Assembly: GCF_000330505.1 (NCBI RefSeq)
Contig: NW_004443531.1
Location: 26,292-40,166, forward strand
From: Entamoeba invadens IP1
Lineage: Eukaryota > Evosea > Mastigamoebida > Endamoebidae
Direction of reading: 5' to 3'
DNA: 13,875 bases
In this document: one piece after another, positions 9,921-13,875 of the stretch
Position numbering within the stretch: the first letter of the stretch is position 1
How the letters are laid out: every line of letters begins with the position of its first letter
The notes under the pieces: generated by a model
The model's database searches: none
Told to the model about the DNA's origin: nothing
Seen by the model: only the letters and a program-made list of their open reading frames with translations
Position numbers and translations under genes: made by a program

Positions 9921-10260
9921 CAATTTATATATGTTTCTGCATTTTATACATATTTTTTCCATTTTGTGTTTAATATCGTCTTTTAAAAATAATATTGTGG
10001 CCAATAATAATTGTTTGCCGAGTCTAGTTATAAAAAAATTCAAATGTTTTCATGTATAATTATAAAAAAGAAATTAAAAGCCCGAACAAATAATTTGAAT
10101 CAAAATTTACATTAAAATTTGACTTTAATTTTAAATAACAATGAATGAAATAATTTTTATTAAAAATTTAATAACAAATATATACATAAAATAGAAGCGT
10201 GTAGAAAAAAAATATTTGGAATATTATTTATTGGAATATTATTATACAGATTATTGTATC
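9921..10260 (-). repeat. Right terminal inverted repeat of the MULE
   Basis: This is the reverse complement of 7032-7370 at roughly 97% identity. On the plus strand it ends ...TTATTGTATC at 10260. The paired 12-mer TGGAATATTATT is at 10217-10228 and 10232-10243, mirroring the left side. The transposase leader and presumably its promoter lie in or next to this repeat. Confidence 0.93.
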
Positions 10261-10541
10261 ACCCAATCAGATGATGTATATAATTACATATTTTAATAAT
10301 CTATCGAAAAAAGTGTTTAAAATGAATAAAGTAAACCATAATTATGTTATTGGTTTTTCAAAAAACAAAAAACCAAACATATTTGTTTATCGATGCTATT
10401 TTATTGATTTATTTGGTGTATATTTTTAATTTTTGTTGTGTTTTACATTATGAGTAATTTATCTTTTTAATGTGAATTAAGATTTTTAAATTATTATTAT
10501 TATTCTTTATATTTGGGTTGCTGAATAATTAATTGCAGAAA

Positions 10542-10563
10542 CATCACTGTTTGTAAAGTGATG
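10542..10563. repeat. Hairpin CATCACT/AGTGATG
   Basis: Seven-base perfect arms of mixed composition flank an 8-base centre. No gene is adjacent, so no role is assigned. Confidence 0.4.
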
Positions 10564-11020
10564 CATAATATCCACATTTTATTGTTGTGATATTTTACAA
10601 CTATTTCGACTCTATCATTTTCACTATAACACAGAAGCATGTTACCCAAAGTTAATAACAACCACAATTATTAGTGCGTCATTCAGTGAACATAACAATT
10701 TTTGTTTTTTTATCATGACTATTATTATTTATTTGTCAAGTCAAATCAGAAATAGCAATTTTCACATTAAGTATATGTGACTTTTTATCATTGTCTTCAG
10801 ATTTTATAAACATTTTTCTTAGAGTTAACAGAAAAAGTCTATCTCGATAAGATTAACTATATTTTATTATAAATAACCATTTTTATTAGTCATTGTTTGT
10901 ATTTTTATATTTTTAAAATTTATATAACTTTCGAGCATGACACAAATTCAATTTAAATATCGACGCCCTTTTGAAATTAAATACAGAAATTGAATATTTT
11001 AAAACTTTAGCTACTACCAT

Positions 11021-11071
11021 AATCAATCTCAGTTGATTTTACACATTGACACTTTCACATAGAGATTGATT
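11021..11071. repeat. 10-base inverted repeat AATCAATCTC/GAGATTGATT
   Basis: Both arms are perfect and separated by 31 bases. Arms this long that are not pure A/T are unusual in this region. It could be a small foldback or a dyad regulatory site. Confidence 0.4.
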
Positions 11072-12042
11072 CAATTCATGGGTGGATTGTATGTGTGACA
11101 ATTTTAAACATTTGCTGCGTTTTGTGGGTTTCTTTTATATTTAAAAGTCCAAATTTGTTGTTATAAATAAATTGTTTCAAAATGCTACATTTAAGTTTAT
11201 TATTGTTGAATTGTGTTGTACTTATTAAATAATAAATCAAATGATTAATTTGATAACTTTTAAATTTGCTTTCTTTTAAACTAACTAAATCATCATTTCA
11301 ATTTTAAAAACAAACATCAAGTGGTTGCAATTGATTGTTTATGAGGTAATACAACCACAACAACAAAACTATATTACGTATCCGAAACATCAATTTTATT
11401 AACGTTAAAATAAAAATATTTCAACCATTTTTCGGTTTACAAATATTTATATATTTTTGGTTAATTAATTATTTTATGATTTTAATTAATGTTTTTAAAA
11501 TATTACAAAATGGTCTTTCAACTTGTAACAATAAATATTATATTTTACTATAAATTGCCAAAGCTGTCTTTTTCGCAAACTTTATATTATTTTGGTTGTA
11601 TTTTTTGTTCTGTTTTGCTTTCAAATTTTTATATAAAAAATAAATGCACAAAATGATTTTTTGGTATAAAAAATAAAAAATAATTCCATTATGATAATTT
11701 TATATAATTCGTTTTATCTATTTTTTTCAAAAAAAATCACCTAAAGACCTGCGAAATACCTGCACAAACCACGTGGCATTTTTTAGATAAAAAAAAGAAA
11801 AAGAGACAAAGTAATTTGTAAAAAGATAAAAATTTTTGGTTTGAAAATTCAAAAACTAACAGTATTGTAATTGACCAATAAAAAAGGCAAATATTAGTGT
11901 CGAAACATCTTTTTGAAAATTCAAAACCATATTTTTTTCAAAGAAAAGAATAAACATATAATACGTCAAACTGTTTTTTTGACCAAACATCATTTTAAAA
12001 TGAAAGATTTTTTTGGTTTTTATGATTAAATGATAAAATTCG

Positions 12043-12072
12043 AAAGATGTGTATTTTTCGAAGACACATTTT
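12043..12072. repeat. Hairpin copy 1 (AAAGATGTGT...ACACAT)
   Basis: AAAGATGTGT is followed by a short loop, then AGACACAT and a T-rich tract. It is the more diverged of two similar hairpin units, about 175 bases upstream of the other. Confidence 0.5.
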
Positions 12073-12218
12073 TTTATTTTTTATAAAAATATGGTTTTCA
12101 TAACTTCGGACTGTGTGATCGAGAAATCATGAAATTTGAAAACAAATTCAATTTAAACTCTATAAGCATATTCTATATTCTAACGTTTGAGTTTAAGGCC
12201 TTAAATTCACAAATAAAT

Positions 12219-12249
12219 AAAGATGTGTCATTTCAAAAGACACATCTTT
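12219..12249. repeat. Hairpin copy 2, 11-bp perfect stem
   Basis: AAAGATGTGTC and GACACATCTTT pair perfectly around a 9-base loop, followed by a T-rich tract. It lies about 85 bases before the HSP70 pseudogene. The match with copy 1 in both sequence and trailing T-tract suggests duplication of one unit. Confidence 0.55.
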
Positions 12250-12334
12250 TTTATTTTTTCTAATATTTTTAAACCCCTTTTTGCTTTTAAAATGGGATCA
12301 TTTTCAATTAAAAATCTTAAAATCTAAAAAATAA

Positions 12335-13212
12335 ATCAATTGAATTTCAAGCAACAAAGAATTTCAAACAACGTCGCCTTTACAGACAGTGAAAAACTGT
12401 CTTGGAAGCAGCAAAGTACCCATTTTAATGAAAGTAATAATACGAATGTTTGTTGGGAAACGGCTGTATGTATGAAGTTTCGAAGACCCGATCAAAGTTG
12501 TTCGGTTGTACGATGGCATCAACTTCTACACAACATATACAAGAGCACGCTTTGAAGAATTCAACATCAAATTTTTCGCTTCAACCATTGCACCAGTAGA
12601 GAAAGTGCTTGAAGACGCCTAAATGGACAAAGTGAGCATTATAGATGTTTTGTTGATTTGTGAATCAACTTATATTTCAAAGGTTGCGCAGACACTAAAA
12701 GACTTCTTCAACTGGAAAAAGATCAACACGAGCATGAACACAGACGAAGATTTTGCTAGTGATGATGTACAGGTAACTTTTCTAACAGAAAATAGTGGAA
12801 AAGGCAACGGAAGACATATTGATATGTCGCCAATGACACTTGGCATTAAAACAACAAGTGGTGTGACGACAGCACTGATTTCACTAAACTCAACAATACC
12901 AGTAAAAAATCGCAGATCTTTTCGACACATGCCGATAACCAGCCAGGTATGTTCATCAAAATCTTTAATGGTGAGGCATTACTGACATTACACTGCAACC
13001 CGTTTGATATTTTTGAGTTGAAAGGTATTCAACCAGCAACATTCAATAAAGCCCCATAATTGAAGTCACATTTGACATGAATTCAACAGCATTATGAATG
13101 TGTCAACTGGAGACAAGACACGAGGAAAGAAGAATGAAATCACAAGCTACAAAAAATACTCCAAAGGAGCATATCGACAAGATGGTTGCCGAGAAATTCA
13201 AGGCGGAGGACG
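12335..13212 (+). pseudogene. HSP70 chaperone pseudogene with internal deletion
   Basis: Segment 1 (about 12335-12511) matches the N-terminal ATPase domain (NNVAFTDSEKL, MKFRRPDQS). At 12512 the sequence jumps, in another frame, to DGINFYTTYTRARFEEFN, which in HSP70 lies about 200 residues further on. Most of the ATPase domain is therefore deleted. An in-frame TAA at 12620-12622 follows, then 12623 onward reads SKVAQTLKDFFN and MTLGIKTTSGVTTALISL (substrate-binding domain start; intact HSP70 has LGIET). A frameshift near 12905 leads to FSTHADNQPGMFIKIF, a stop at 13057-13059, and further shifts through EVTFDMNST, MNVSTGDKTRGKKNEIT and HIDKMVAEKFKAED, ending near 13212. The last 100 or so residues, including the usual C-terminal tail, are absent. 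It cannot make a working chaperone. Its less A/T-rich sequence marks it off sharply from both flanks. No close-family assignment (cytosolic or ER) is possible. Confidence 0.9.
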
Positions 13213-13429
13213 TATTATATAAGTTGTTACATGATATTATATCATTATTGATACTGATGATAAAGACAGGTTGTTTTCAAAACATATATGCTGTGAAATG
13301 TCAATTTAGGTTTAATTTGTTTTTTACAGTTTCATCTTTTTTAGATGTCTAAACACTAAAGACTTGAACCATCTCAAATCTTTTCCTTCAACACATTATC
13401 TGATAAAGTTTCAAACAAACGAGAAATAA

Positions 13430-13875
13430 TTGATTTTTTTTAAACAACATGAAGTTGATTTGAAAAGATTGCCACTTCTTCGGGATCAAGTGTTATATTT
13501 AAGAGAAGCAAAACTTTCCAAACCAATTTCTTTCGAGTCAATTTCTTCAATTTTAACTGTTAACATCAACACGTGTATGTTCTATAGCCACAGAAGCAAA
13601 GTCGCCAATAAAACTGTAACATTTAAAGGTGGTAAGCCAAAACTTTTTTCAATTGAAGAAAAGGATAAATTAATTAAAGAAATAATAAGATAACAAAACA
13701 CCACAGAACAAGCCACAGCAGACAAAATCACTGATTATGTTAACAATGATATGGACAAAAAGTTGTCTAAAAGACAAATACTTGACTTTATACGCAATAA
13801 CACACCAATAAAACCAGTTGTTTCGAAACCCATGGAAGAAGGCAGGGCCAACCTTTCAAATGGTGACCTAAGAGA
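13430..13875 (+). pseudogene. Second HTH transposase fragment (Tc1/pogo-like), cut by the window edge
   Basis: The open plus-strand frame from about 13430 has no ATG at its head. Residues about 25-50 (ISFESISSILTVNINTCMFY) look like an N-terminal helix-turn-helix. The linker GGKPKLFSIEE follows, matching the GRPRKLS-type linker of Tc1/mariner and pogo transposases. An in-frame TAA at 13691-13693 interrupts it. The frame continues as TADKITDYVNNDMDK and LSKRQILDFIRNN, a second HTH, then KPMEEGRANL, before the window ends. The catalytic domain would lie beyond. The stop suggests a pseudogene. Similar spacing of HTH, GRP/GKP linker and second helix set is seen at 5826-6110, so both probably derive from one superfamily. 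Family assignment is by motif only. Confidence 0.55.

Larger units (their letters stand above)
7032..10260 (-). mobile_element. Mutator-like (MULE) DNA transposon with ~340-bp terminal inverted repeats
   Basis: The element is 3229 bases long. It is bounded by inverted termini (7032-7370 and 9921-10260) that are identical except for a handful of changes, nearly all within the outer 100 bases. Inside lies one transposase locus on the minus strand with FLYWCH and MULE DDE motifs. Long termini and these domains are typical of Mutator superfamily elements, which are known in Entamoeba genomes. The expected 9-bp target duplication is not clear. Flanking sequences share only TGATGT (7018-7023 and 10272-10277), a few bases from each end, so the true ends may lie slightly further out. 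Near-identical termini argue for a recent insertion. Confidence 0.9.
10261..12334. other. 2-kb gene-free AT-rich region with several short hairpins
   Basis: No coding frame, tRNA or rRNA is recognised on either strand. The region is A/T-rich with dispersed inverted repeats, listed separately at 10542, 11021, 12043 and 12219. It could be ordinary intergenic DNA or deeply decayed element sequence. I cannot separate the two by eye. Confidence 0.5.

Noticed and set aside
7018..10277. TGATGT on both sides as the MULE target-site duplication
   Set aside because: It is only six bases and not adjacent to the repeat ends (8 and 11 bases away), while MULEs normally make about 9-bp duplications. It remains a weak hint only.
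12192..12205. 14-base palindrome TTTAAGGCCTTAAA
   Set aside because: It is perfect but isolated, with no linked gene or second copy. Short palindromes are common in this composition.
12670..12930. A minus-strand 86-codon frame opposite the HSP70 relic
   Set aside because: The plus strand matches HSP70 over the same bases, so the minus frame is a shadow.

Overview
The window looks like nuclear DNA of an AT-rich protist, most likely an Entamoeba with many DNA transposons (E. invadens would fit). The basis is very AT-rich spacer DNA, a CxxC-repeat surface protein of the kind seen in Entamoeba transmembrane-kinase ectodomains, two Mutator-like (MULE) transposase loci with FLYWCH zinc fingers, and Tc1/pogo-like helix-turn-helix fragments. 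The species is an inference from family knowledge, not a database result.

Layout. At 1-1696 (minus strand) is a secreted or surface CxxC-repeat protein gene. It has a clean signal peptide but is broken near the window edge by a stop and two frame changes. Directly upstream of it (1985-3688, minus) is a decayed MULE transposase, bracketed by diverged inverted repeats near 1850-1880 and 4545-4613. From 3.7 to 7.0 kb the DNA is AT-rich and non-coding, except for an HTH transposase relic at 5826-6110 and some short palindromes.

The best-defined feature is a 3.2-kb MULE at 7032-10260. It has nearly identical inverted termini of about 340 bp and one inward-facing (minus-strand) transposase locus at 7438-9830. 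That locus has an Asn/Gln-rich N-terminus, a FLYWCH finger, a MULE DDE core and a Lys-rich tail, but it is interrupted by one in-frame stop and three frameshifts. Each frameshift is explained by gain or loss of one A in a run of A. Such young termini around a broken gene are a puzzle: sequencing error, recent decay, or recoding.

From 10.26 to 12.33 kb there is no gene, only several short hairpins, two of which are related copies. At 12335-13212 lies an HSP70 pseudogene with about 200 codons deleted from the ATPase domain and several frame breaks. The right edge (13430-13875) holds a second HTH transposase fragment with an in-frame stop.

No intact functional gene is certain in the window. It is best read as a transposon graveyard next to a damaged surface-protein gene. 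I found no CRISPR array, rRNA or tRNA.
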